A stretch of DNA of 64,000 nt from positions 1,674,001-1,738,000 of the forward strand of contig NZ_CP033325.1 in the NCBI RefSeq assembly GCF_003710105.1, written 5' to 3'. The translations under genes were made by a program, and so were the position numbers. Below are positions 38,954-46,689 of this stretch, piece by piece (position 1 is the stretch's first letter; the number at the start of each line of letters is the position of its first letter). This stretch comes from Georgenia faecalis. GTDB taxonomy: Bacteria; Actinomycetota; Actinomycetes; Actinomycetales; Actinomycetaceae. The notes under the pieces are model-generated. The model was not told where the DNA came from and did no database searches. It saw only the letters and a program-made list of their open reading frames with translations.

Positions 38954-39982
38954 GTGAACGGAACGATGCGCGCGTTGGTCCTCGGTGAGCACGGCGAGCT
39001 CGACGCGCTGCGGCTGCAGGAGGACTACCCCCGGCCCGAGCTGGTGCCCGGGCACGTGGTCCTGCGCGTCACGGCGAGCTCGTTCAACTACCACGACATC
39101 TTCACCGTGGCGGGCATGCCGGGGATCACCCTGCCCCTGCCGGTCGTCATCGGGCTCGACATCGCGGGCACCGTCGAGGAGATCGCCGACGACGTCGACG
39201 GCTGGGCGGTCGGGGACCGCGTCATGGTCCACCCGCTCACCCCCGACGGGGCCCTCATGGGCGAGGCCCTCGACGGGGGGATGGCGGAGCTCGCCCTCGT
39301 CGATGCGAGGCAGCTCATCCGCATCCCCGACGCCGTGAGCGACGTCCAGGCGGCGGCCCTGCCCGTGGCCTACGGCACGGCGCACCGGATGGTCGTGGGC
39401 AAGGGCGCGATCCACGCGGGGGACAAGGTGCTCGTGCTCGGGGCCTCGGGGGGCGTGGGGACGGCGTCGGTCGTGCTCGCCAAGCGGCTCGGCGCCCATG
39501 TCGTCGCCGCGGCCGGAACCGACGCGAAGGCCCAGGCGCTGCTCGACCTGGGGGCGGACGAGGTGCTCAACTACCGCACCGTCGACTTCTCGCGGTGGGT
39601 CAAGGAGCACTACGGCAAGCCCAGCCGCACCAGCGACGCCACCGGCATGGACGTCGTCATCAACTTCACCGGCGGGGACACCTGGCACCCCACCCTGCGC
39701 AGCACCAAGCTCGGCGGGCGCATCCTCGTGTGCGGGGCCACCGCCGGGTACGACCCGGTCGAGGACCTGCGCTACATCTGGTCCTTCGAGCTCCAGGTCA
39801 TCGGGTCCAACGGCTTCGCCACCGAGGACTTCGAGGCGCTGCTCGCCATGGTCGCCGCCGGGGAGCTCGACCCGCTCGTCAGCGACGTCGTGCCCCTGTC
39901 CGGGGCCGTCGAGGGACTGCGCAAGGTCCGCGACCGCGAGGTTCTCGGCAAGATCGTCGTCACCCCGGGGCAGGGACGATGA
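38954..39982 (+). CDS. MDR-family reductase, quinone-oxidoreductase-like (zinc-independent)
   Basis: The 342-residue protein has an N-terminal GroES-like domain (SSFNYHDIFTVAGMPG) and a Rossmann domain with VLGASGGVGTASVVLAK. The four-Cys structural zinc cluster of classical alcohol dehydrogenases is missing, which points to NADPH-dependent quinone or enoyl reductases. Acryloyl-CoA-reductase-like activity is possible but unproven. GGAG precedes the GTG. It is the first large gene after the leader peptide, and its stop overlaps the thioesterase start. Confidence 0.85.
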   Translation: MNGTMRALVLGEHGELDALRLQEDYPRPELVPGHVVLRVTASSFNYHDIFTVAGMPGITLPLPVVIGLDIAGTVEEIADDVDGWAVGDRVMVHPLTPDGALMGEALDGGMAELALVDARQLIRIPDAVSDVQAAALPVAYGTAHRMVVGKGAIHAGDKVLVLGASGGVGTASVVLAKRLGAHVVAAAGTDAKAQALLDLGADEVLNYRTVDFSRWVKEHYGKPSRTSDATGMDVVINFTGGDTWHPTLRSTKLGGRILVCGATAGYDPVEDLRYIWSFELQVIGSNGFATEDFEALLAMVAAGELDPLVSDVVPLSGAVEGLRKVRDREVLGKIVVTPGQGR

Positions 39983-40407
39983 GCGAGGCGGCGGCCGAGC
40001 TCGAGGAGCGTATCCGGACCGCGCCCTTCCACCGTTGGCTCGACGTCCGGGTCCTCGCCGTGGCGCCCGAGGAGCTGCGCCTGGCGGCCACCTGGCGCCC
40101 CGAGTGGGAGAACGGCACGGCCGAGCGGAGCACCCACGGCGGGATCCTCGCCGCGCTGCTGGACCTCGCCGCCGACTGGTGCCTCGTCGCCACCCAGGGC
40201 GCGCCCGCCCCCACCATCGACTTCACCACCCACTTCCTGCGCGCGGCCGGCCCGGGGGACCTCGTCGTCGTCGCGCGCCCGGTCAAGCTGGGCCGATCCC
40301 TCACGGTGGCCGAGGCCGAGGTGCTCGACGCCGCCGGCAAGCGCGTCGCCGTCGGTCGCGGCACCTACGCCTCCTTCGCGCCCAGCGCCCCGGGGGAGCG
40401 GACATGA
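39979..40407 (+). CDS. PaaI-type hotdog-fold thioesterase
   Basis: The 142-residue protein has a hotdog fold with HGGILAALLDLAADWCLV (the catalytic helix region) and TIDFTTHFLRAAGPGDLVVVA. PaaI-type enzymes split acyl- or aryl-CoA thioesters. ATGA overlaps link it to the reductase before and the CoA ligase after it, suggesting a shared CoA-thioester intermediate. Confidence 0.88.
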   Translation: MSEAAAELEERIRTAPFHRWLDVRVLAVAPEELRLAATWRPEWENGTAERSTHGGILAALLDLAADWCLVATQGAPAPTIDFTTHFLRAAGPGDLVVVARPVKLGRSLTVAEAEVLDAAGKRVAVGRGTYASFAPSAPGERT

Positions 40408-41870
40408 ACGGCTACCGCAACCAGGGCGACCGGGTCATCGGGGACCGGCCCGAGCAGGCGGCGGTGGTCGACCCGGGTGGGACGCTCAGCTACGCCGCGT
40501 TCGAGGCCGCCGTGCAGGCCCGGGCCGCCGAGATCCACGAGCGCATCCGGCCCGGTCAGAGCGTGGGCATCCTCGCGCCGAACTCCGCCGCCTGGCTGGT
40601 CGCCTTCTTCGCGGTGCAGCGCGCCGGCGGGGTGCCCGTCCCGGTAAGCCACAAGCTCCCTGCGGACGCCGTCGCCTACGTCCTCGACGACGCCGGCATC
40701 GACCTGCTCTACGCCGACGCCGTGGGCCGCGCCCTGGTGAGCGGCACCGGCGTGAGCGTGGTGGACCTCGACGTCCCGGCGCCGCCGCGCGCCTTCGCCT
40801 CCGTCGTCCCCGACCCCGAGGACGTCGCGATGATCCTCTACACCTCGGGGTCGACGGGGCGGCCCAAGGGGGTGCGCCTGTCCCAGCGCAGCCACCTGTG
40901 GGTCATCGACCAGACCGCGCGGCGCGTGGAGCCGGGCAGCGTCCGGGTGCTCGTCTCCGCCCCGCTGTACCACATGAACGCCCTCACCAACGCGCAGCGG
41001 GCGCTCGCCTCCGGGGCCACCATCGTCCTGCTCCCCGGGTTCGCCCCGGAGCCGTTCGTCGCCGCCGTCGCCGAGCACCGCGTGACCGAGCTCAGCGGCG
41101 TGCCGCCGATGTTCGCCATGCTCGTCCAGCGCCGTGACCTCCTCGTCGACGCCGACGTCTCCTCGGTACGGAACATCTACATGGGGTCCGCGCCGGCGGC
41201 GCCGGCGCTCTTCGACCAGCTCCGCGAGCTCTTCGCCGGTGCCGAGATCGCCTTCGGGTACGGCACCACCGAGTCCGGGCCGGTGGTCTTCACGGCGCAC
41301 CCGGGCGGCGTGCCCACCCCCGACGGCTCGGTCGGGGTCGCGCACCCCGCGGTCGAGCTGCGGCTCGTCGACGACGCGGGCCGGCCGACGCCGGCGCGGG
41401 GCGTGCTCGAGGTGCGCACGCCCGCGCTCATGAGCGGCTACCACCGCCGGCCCGACGTCGCGGTGCCGGTGACGGCCGACGGGTTCCACCACACCAAGGA
41501 CGTCTTCCGGGTCGACGCCGACGGGTTCTACTTCTTCGAGGGCCGCGAGGACGACATGTTCACCTCGGGCGGGGAGAACGTCTACCCCCGCGCCGTCGAG
41601 CAGGTCCTCGAGCAGCACCCGGCCGTGGACCAGGCCGTCGTCGTCCCCGTCCCGGACGAGGTCAAGGGCGCCAAGCCGGTCGCCTTCGTCACCCTGCGCC
41701 CGGGGGCGGACGCCTCGGAGGCCGAGCTCAAGGCGCACGTCCTCGCCCGCCTCGAGCCGTTCGCCCACCCCCGTCGCGTCTGGGTGGTGCCGCAGATCCC
41801 GCTGTCCGGGACGAACAAGGCCGACCGCGCCGCCCTCACCGCCCGCGCGAGCGCGCTGGGGTTCTCGTGA
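40404..41870 (+). CDS. Acyl-CoA synthetase (AMP-binding family)
   Basis: The 488-residue enzyme has the P-loop-like YTSGSTGRPKGV, FGYGTTESGPVV, the hinge FEGREDDMFTSGGENVYP and a C-terminal Lys in SGTNKADRAAL for adenylation. It activates a carboxylic acid to its CoA thioester. Substrate unknown; coupling to an importer suggests that it acts on the imported acid. The start overlaps the thioesterase stop. Confidence 0.92.
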   Translation: MNGYRNQGDRVIGDRPEQAAVVDPGGTLSYAAFEAAVQARAAEIHERIRPGQSVGILAPNSAAWLVAFFAVQRAGGVPVPVSHKLPADAVAYVLDDAGIDLLYADAVGRALVSGTGVSVVDLDVPAPPRAFASVVPDPEDVAMILYTSGSTGRPKGVRLSQRSHLWVIDQTARRVEPGSVRVLVSAPLYHMNALTNAQRALASGATIVLLPGFAPEPFVAAVAEHRVTELSGVPPMFAMLVQRRDLLVDADVSSVRNIYMGSAPAAPALFDQLRELFAGAEIAFGYGTTESGPVVFTAHPGGVPTPDGSVGVAHPAVELRLVDDAGRPTPARGVLEVRTPALMSGYHRRPDVAVPVTADGFHHTKDVFRVDADGFYFFEGREDDMFTSGGENVYPRAVEQVLEQHPAVDQAVVVPVPDEVKGAKPVAFVTLRPGADASEAELKAHVLARLEPFAHPRRVWVVPQIPLSGTNKADRAALTARASALGFS

Positions 41871-42670
41871 GCGCCGCCGCGGTCCGCCGGGCCGGCGCCC
41901 CCGCCCGCCGGGTGCGCGCGCAGGGCGTGGCGCTTCCCGCCGCCGTCGTCGTGGGGCTGCTCGCGCTCGCCCAGGTGCTCACCGTCGCCGGCGTGCTGCC
42001 CCGGACCTACTTCCCCCCGCCCACCGAGGTGCTCACCGCCCTCGGCCGCCTGCTCACCGGGCCGATGCTGTGGGCCGACGTCGGCGGCACCCTCGCCGGG
42101 TGGGCGATCTCCCTGGGCATCGCCGTCGTCGCCGGGACCGCGCTCGGCGTCCTCCTCGGCAAGGTGGCGCCGCTGCAGTGGCTCCTCATGCCGGTCATCG
42201 AGTTCCTCCGTCCGATCCCCTCCATCGCGCTCATCCCCCTGGTCATCCTCACCATCGGAGGGGGGCGCACCGGCGAGGTGGTGCTCGCCACCTACGCCGC
42301 CCTGTGGCAGATGCTCGTCGCGGCGGTGTACGCGAGCCGCACGGTCGACCCGGTCGCGCGCGACACCGCGCGCGTGTTCGGGTTCGGCCGGGCCCAGGAG
42401 ATCCGGTGGCTCACGCTGCCGGCCATGCTCCCGGGGCTCATGACCGGGGTCCGGATCGCGTCCGCGACCGCCCTCATCATCACCATCACCACGGAGATCC
42501 TCATCGGGGTGCCCGGCCTGGGGGAGGGGCTCAACCTGGCCCGCAACGCCGGCGACCTCGCGCGCATGTACGCCTACATCGTCGTCATCGGCGTCGTCGG
42601 ACTGGCGATCAACGCGGTATTCACGCTCGTCTCGCGTCGGTTCCTCGCCTGGCAGGGGGCCGTGCGATGA
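41867..42670 (+). CDS. ABC transporter permease, SsuC/TauC-like (first of two)
   Basis: The 267-residue protein has about six membrane helices and the EAA-loop region of nitrate/sulfonate/taurine permeases (TARVFGFGRAQEIRWLTLPAMLPGLMTGVRIA). It opens with GTG overlapping the ligase stop (GTGA). It is followed by a second, different permease, suggesting a heterodimeric channel. Confidence 0.9.
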   Translation: MSAAAVRRAGAPARRVRAQGVALPAAVVVGLLALAQVLTVAGVLPRTYFPPPTEVLTALGRLLTGPMLWADVGGTLAGWAISLGIAVVAGTALGVLLGKVAPLQWLLMPVIEFLRPIPSIALIPLVILTIGGGRTGEVVLATYAALWQMLVAAVYASRTVDPVARDTARVFGFGRAQEIRWLTLPAMLPGLMTGVRIASATALIITITTEILIGVPGLGEGLNLARNAGDLARMYAYIVVIGVVGLAINAVFTLVSRRFLAWQGAVR

Positions 42671-43422
42671 CCCGCCGCGCACTCCTCGGGGCCCTGGGGG
42701 CCGTCCTCGCCGTCGCGGCGTGGTGGGTGACGTCCTCGACCTCGGTGAACCCGTACTACCCACCGCTGTCGCGGGTGCTGGCCAACCTCTACGAGTACTG
42801 GCTCACCGGCGCCGGGACGGTCCACCTGCTCTCCAGCGTCCGCAACCTCGCCGTGGGGCTCGGTCTCGCGATCGGGCTGGGGATCGTCGTCGGCATGCTC
42901 GTCGGGCAGGTCCGCACCCTCGACCGCGCGGTGTCCCCGACGTTCGAGTTCGTCCGCGCCATCCCCGCCACGGCGCTCGTGCCCTTCGCGATGATGCTCT
43001 TCGGGCTGGGCACGTCGATGAAGATCTCCATCATCGCGCTGGGGTGCTTCTTCCCCGTCCTGCTCAACGTCATCGACGGCTGCCGCCACCTGCCCGCCGC
43101 GCTGCGCGACACCACCCGCACCTTCGGGATCACGGGTCTGTTCCGCCAGACGCACGTGGTGGCGCCGGCGATCTACCCGCGCGCCGCCGCCGGCATCCGG
43201 ATCGCCATCCCGCTGGCCCTCATCCTCGTCGTCACCAGCGAGATGACCGGCTCCAGCACGGGGATCGGCTACGTCCTCGTCACCGCCCAGAGCTCCTTCA
43301 ACCTCGTCGGCGTGTGGGCGGCGATCCTCCTCCTGGGCCTCCTCGGAGTGCTCCTCAACCTGCTCTTCGACGCCGTGGAGCGTCTGGGCAACCGCCGATA
43401 CCACCTGCAGCGAGGCCGATGA
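42667..43422 (+). CDS. ABC transporter permease, SsuC/TauC-like (second of two)
   Basis: The 251-residue protein has about six membrane helices. A short N-terminal helix is followed by a periplasmic stretch (SSTSVNPYYPPLSRV). The EAA-loop reads DTTRTFGITGLFRQTHVVAPAIYPRAAAGIRIA. It shares the family of the preceding permease and overlaps it by ATGA. Confidence 0.9.
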   Translation: MTRRALLGALGAVLAVAAWWVTSSTSVNPYYPPLSRVLANLYEYWLTGAGTVHLLSSVRNLAVGLGLAIGLGIVVGMLVGQVRTLDRAVSPTFEFVRAIPATALVPFAMMLFGLGTSMKISIIALGCFFPVLLNVIDGCRHLPAALRDTTRTFGITGLFRQTHVVAPAIYPRAAAGIRIAIPLALILVVTSEMTGSSTGIGYVLVTAQSSFNLVGVWAAILLLGLLGVLLNLLFDAVERLGNRRYHLQRGR

Positions 43423-44240
43423 TGACCACAGACACGACCCCGCCGGCGATCCTGAAGGTCCGCGGCCTGGAGAAGGTCTACGGGAGCGGGCCCCAGGCCT
43501 TCCGTGCCCTGGACGACATCACCTTCGACGTCGCCGAGGGGGAGTTCTTCACCATCGTCGGGCCCTCGGGCGCCGGCAAGACGACCCTCCTGCGCTGCCT
43601 CGCCGGGCTCCTCGAGCCGACCGCGGGCTCGGTCGACTTCCGCGGCCGGCCCGTGCGGGGCGTGCCCCGCGAGCTCGCCGTCGTCCTCCAGGACTACTCC
43701 CGGTCGCTGCTGCCCTGGTTCACCGTGGAGAAGAACGTCGCCCTGCCGCTCCGGGCGAACCACGTGCCCCGGGCGGAGATCGCCGAGCGCACCCGGCAGG
43801 CGCTGGCCGAGGTCGGGCTCGAGGACGCCGCGCGCAAGGCCCCCTCGGAGCTCTCCGGAGGCATGCAGCAGCGGGTGGCGATCGCGCGCGCCATCGCCTA
43901 CCGCCCGGAGGTCCTCGTCATGGACGAGCCCTTCGCCTCGGTCGACGCGCAGACCCGGGCGGATCTCGAGGACCTCGTCCTCAAGGTCCAGGCGGAGCTC
44001 GGCATGACCGTCGTCTTCGTCACCCACGACGTCGACGAGGCCGTCTACCTCAGCGACCGGGTGGCCGTGGTCTCGAAGTCGCCCAGCCGCATCACCACGA
44101 TCCTCGACATCGACCTGCCCGCCCAGCGGGACCAGATCGCCACCAAGGAGCTCGCGCGGTTCAGCCAGCTGCGGACCCGGCTGCTCAGCGAGATCCGCCA
44201 CCGCGTCCGAGCCGTCACCGACCCCGACTACGTCATCTGA
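43419..44240 (+). CDS. ABC transporter ATP-binding protein, SsuB/TauB-like
   Basis: The 273-residue ATPase has Walker A GPSGAGKTT, signature LSGGMQQRVAIARA, Walker B VLVMDEPFASVD and the switch His in FVTHDVDEAVYLSD. The C-terminal region (about 215-273) follows SsuB/TauB-type proteins. ATGA overlap with the permease; a second ATG at 43422 is possible. Confidence 0.92.
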   Translation: MMTTDTTPPAILKVRGLEKVYGSGPQAFRALDDITFDVAEGEFFTIVGPSGAGKTTLLRCLAGLLEPTAGSVDFRGRPVRGVPRELAVVLQDYSRSLLPWFTVEKNVALPLRANHVPRAEIAERTRQALAEVGLEDAARKAPSELSGGMQQRVAIARAIAYRPEVLVMDEPFASVDAQTRADLEDLVLKVQAELGMTVVFVTHDVDEAVYLSDRVAVVSKSPSRITTILDIDLPAQRDQIATKELARFSQLRTRLLSEIRHRVRAVTDPDYVI

Positions 44241-44255
44241 CCCGAAAGGACCACC

Positions 44256-45242
44256 ATGAGCACAGCACGCCCCCGAGCCGTCGGCGCCCTCGTCGCCGTC
44301 ACCGCCGCCCTCGCCCTCACCGCCTGCGGCGGGGACGGCGCGGCTCCGGACGCGACGGGTGAGGACGGCCTCTACCCCCTCACCGTCATGCAGATCACCA
44401 CCATGGACGCCGGGCCGCTGCACCTCGCCGTGGAGGAGGGCTTCTTCGAGGAGCAGGGCCTCGACGTCGAGGTCCGGATCGCCGAGGCGGGCTCGGCGAT
44501 CGTCCCGTCGGTGGTCAACCAGGAGAGCCCCATCGGGTACGCCAACGTCGTCAGCGACCTGCAGGCGATCGACCAGGGCCTCGACATCAAGTTCGTCGCC
44601 AACTGCTGCGGCGTGGGGACCGACCCGGAGCTCGACACCTCCCGGATCTACGTCCTGCCCGACGGCCAGATCACCGACCTCGCCGGGCTCGCCGGCGCGA
44701 ACATCGCGGTGAACTCGGTGAACAACCTTGGCGACCTCACCATCAAGACCGCGCTGGAGGCGAACGGGGTCGACACCTCCGCCATCGAGTTCACCCCGAT
44801 GAACTACTCCGACATGCCCGCGGCTCTCGAACGCGGCGACGTGGACGCCATCTGGTCGGTGGAGCCGCACAAGTCGATCTCGGACTCCCACGGGTTCACC
44901 CCGCTCATCTCCAACTTCGTCGAGTCGTTCCCCGGCTCGACGATCGGGTACTACATCACCAGCGGTGCCTTCGCGCAGGAGCACCCCGACGTGGTGGCCG
45001 GGTTCCAGGCGGCGATGGACGCGGCGAACGAGTTCGCCACGCAGAACCCGGAGCGCGTCCGGGAGGTCATCGTCGAGCAGCTCCAGATCGACCCCGAGCT
45101 GGTCGACCAGACGAACCTCGCGGTCTACGAGCCCGGCCTCGACGAGGAGAGCGTGGCGACCATCGCCGCGGTCGCGGTGGAGTACGGGATCATCTCGGCC
45201 GAGCCCGACTACGACGAGATCTTCGTGCGGCCCCAGGGATGA
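44256..45242 (+). CDS. ABC transporter substrate-binding lipoprotein, SsuA/NMT1-like
   Basis: The 328-residue protein has a signal peptide with lipobox ALTACGG. Its NMT1/SsuA-type binding fold (MDAGPLHLAVEEGFFEEQGLDVEVRIAEAGSA, split: VEEGFFEEQGLDVEV) binds sulfonates, nitrate, taurine or thiamine precursors in known members. An unusual Cys pair (VANCCGVG) lies near residue 115. AAGGA precedes the ATG. It closes the operon. Confidence 0.9.
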   Translation: MSTARPRAVGALVAVTAALALTACGGDGAAPDATGEDGLYPLTVMQITTMDAGPLHLAVEEGFFEEQGLDVEVRIAEAGSAIVPSVVNQESPIGYANVVSDLQAIDQGLDIKFVANCCGVGTDPELDTSRIYVLPDGQITDLAGLAGANIAVNSVNNLGDLTIKTALEANGVDTSAIEFTPMNYSDMPAALERGDVDAIWSVEPHKSISDSHGFTPLISNFVESFPGSTIGYYITSGAFAQEHPDVVAGFQAAMDAANEFATQNPERVREVIVEQLQIDPELVDQTNLAVYEPGLDEESVATIAAVAVEYGIISAEPDYDEIFVRPQG

Positions 45243-45247
45243 GCGGC

Positions 45248-45946
45248 CTAGGGCGCGGGCTCAACGGTCAGCTCCGGCACGACGGCGTCGGCCGGCGCGT
45301 CCAGGACGTACCGCACCGCGCCCGCGACGCTCGCCGCGTCCATGGCGGTGGCCGGGTCGAACTCCCGACCCGCCTGGGCGGCGATGCGGCGCTGCATGCC
45401 GGTGTCCGTGCGTCCGGGGAACACGCTGGTGACGCGGACGTGGTGGGCCGCCTCCTCCGCCCGCAGGGTGTCCGCGTAGGCGCGCACGGCGGCCTTGGAT
45501 GCGGTGTACGCCGACCACCCGGGGATGGTGCGCAGCGCGGCCGTGGAGCTGACGAACACCACGTGCCCCCGCTGTCGGCGCAGGCCCGGCAGGAGCGTCC
45601 GGGTGAGCTCGACGGGGCCGGCGACGTTGGTCGTGAGAACAGCGGCGAGGAGGTCGGGGGTGAGGTCCGCGGCGGGCGCGACGCCCTCGACACCGGCGCA
45701 GTGCACGAGCGCGTCGACATCCGGCAGGCCCGCGCAGGCGCCGGCGACGGCGGCCGGCGCGGCCAGGTCGAGCAGCAGGACCTGCGCGCCCGGGAAGGCC
45801 GACCGCAGCTCCTCGGCGTCCGCCGGGCGGCGCACCGTGAGGACCAAGGCGGCGTCGTCGGCCAGGGCGGCCGCGATCGCCCGGCCGATGCCGCGGGCCG
45901 CTCCCGTGACAAGGACGCGGCGGACGGTCGGATCGGGGATGGCCAT
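45248..45946 (-). CDS. Short-chain dehydrogenase/reductase
   Basis: The 232-residue protein has the SDR cofactor motif TGAARGIG, the active-site Ser in FVSSTAAL and YTASK (Tyr and Lys). Oxidises or reduces a carbonyl/alcohol with NAD(P); substrate unknown. It is convergent with the transporter operon (5-bp gap) and divergent from the VOC gene. Confidence 0.9.
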   Translation of the reverse strand: MAIPDPTVRRVLVTGAARGIGRAIAAALADDAALVLTVRRPADAEELRSAFPGAQVLLLDLAAPAAVAGACAGLPDVDALVHCAGVEGVAPAADLTPDLLAAVLTTNVAGPVELTRTLLPGLRRQRGHVVFVSSTAALRTIPGWSAYTASKAAVRAYADTLRAEEAAHHVRVTSVFPGRTDTGMQRRIAAQAGREFDPATAMDAASVAGAVRYVLDAPADAVVPELTVEPAP

Positions 45947-45990
45947 GGTCGGTCACCCTACCCAGCGCACCGGAGGGGAAGAGGACTGCC

Positions 45991-46653
45991 GTGACGATCC
46001 CCGCGACCCTGGACCACCTGCTCTGGGCGGTCCCCGACCTCGAGGCGGGCGTGCGTGACCTCGCCGCGCTCACCGGCGTGACGGCCGTCCCCGGTGGGGC
46101 GCACCCCGGCCTGGGGACCGCCAACTACCTGCTCGCGCTGGAGCGTGCCGACCGGCCAGGCGCTCCGCGGACGGCCTACCTGGAGATCATCGGCCCCGAC
46201 CCCGCTCAGGCGCTCCCGGCCGAGGAGGTCAACCTCGAGGTGGGGCGCGTGGATCGCCCCTCGCTCCACACCTGGGCCGTGCGCCCCGCGGACCTCGCGG
46301 CGACCGTGGGCCGGGCGCGGGCCCAGGGGGTGGACGTCGGCGAGGTCCGGCGGACCGGTCGCACCACGCCCGACGGCCGGAGCCTGCGCTGGGCGATGAC
46401 CGCGCGGCCCCGGCTCGCCCTGGGCGGCGTGCAGCCGTTCCTCATCGACTGGCTCGACACCCCGCACCCCGCCGAGGCGGACCTGCCCGTGCTCGTCCTC
46501 CGGGAGCTGAGCGCGGTGGCCACCGACGTCGCCGCCACGGAGCGCGTCCTCGACGCGCTCGGTGCGCCCCTCGCCGTGGTCCCCGGCGCGGGCGACGGTC
46601 TGCGGGCCGTGCTCGACACGCCCCGCGGTGCCGTCGAGCTCCGCACGGCGTGA
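45991..46653 (+). CDS. VOC-superfamily (glyoxalase-like domain) protein
   Basis: The 220-residue protein opens with LDHLLWAVPDLEAGVRDLAALTGV and has AYLEIIGPDP and RWAMTARP segments like the glyoxalase-like domain family. Function unknown. The GTG at 45991 follows GGAGGGGAAGAGG. Followed by hrpB on the same strand. Confidence 0.82.
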   Translation: MTIPATLDHLLWAVPDLEAGVRDLAALTGVTAVPGGAHPGLGTANYLLALERADRPGAPRTAYLEIIGPDPAQALPAEEVNLEVGRVDRPSLHTWAVRPADLAATVGRARAQGVDVGEVRRTGRTTPDGRSLRWAMTARPRLALGGVQPFLIDWLDTPHPAEADLPVLVLRELSAVATDVAATERVLDALGAPLAVVPGAGDGLRAVLDTPRGAVELRTA

Positions 46654-46689
46654 GCGTCCCGGCCGCGCGACACGCGGCAGACTGACGAG

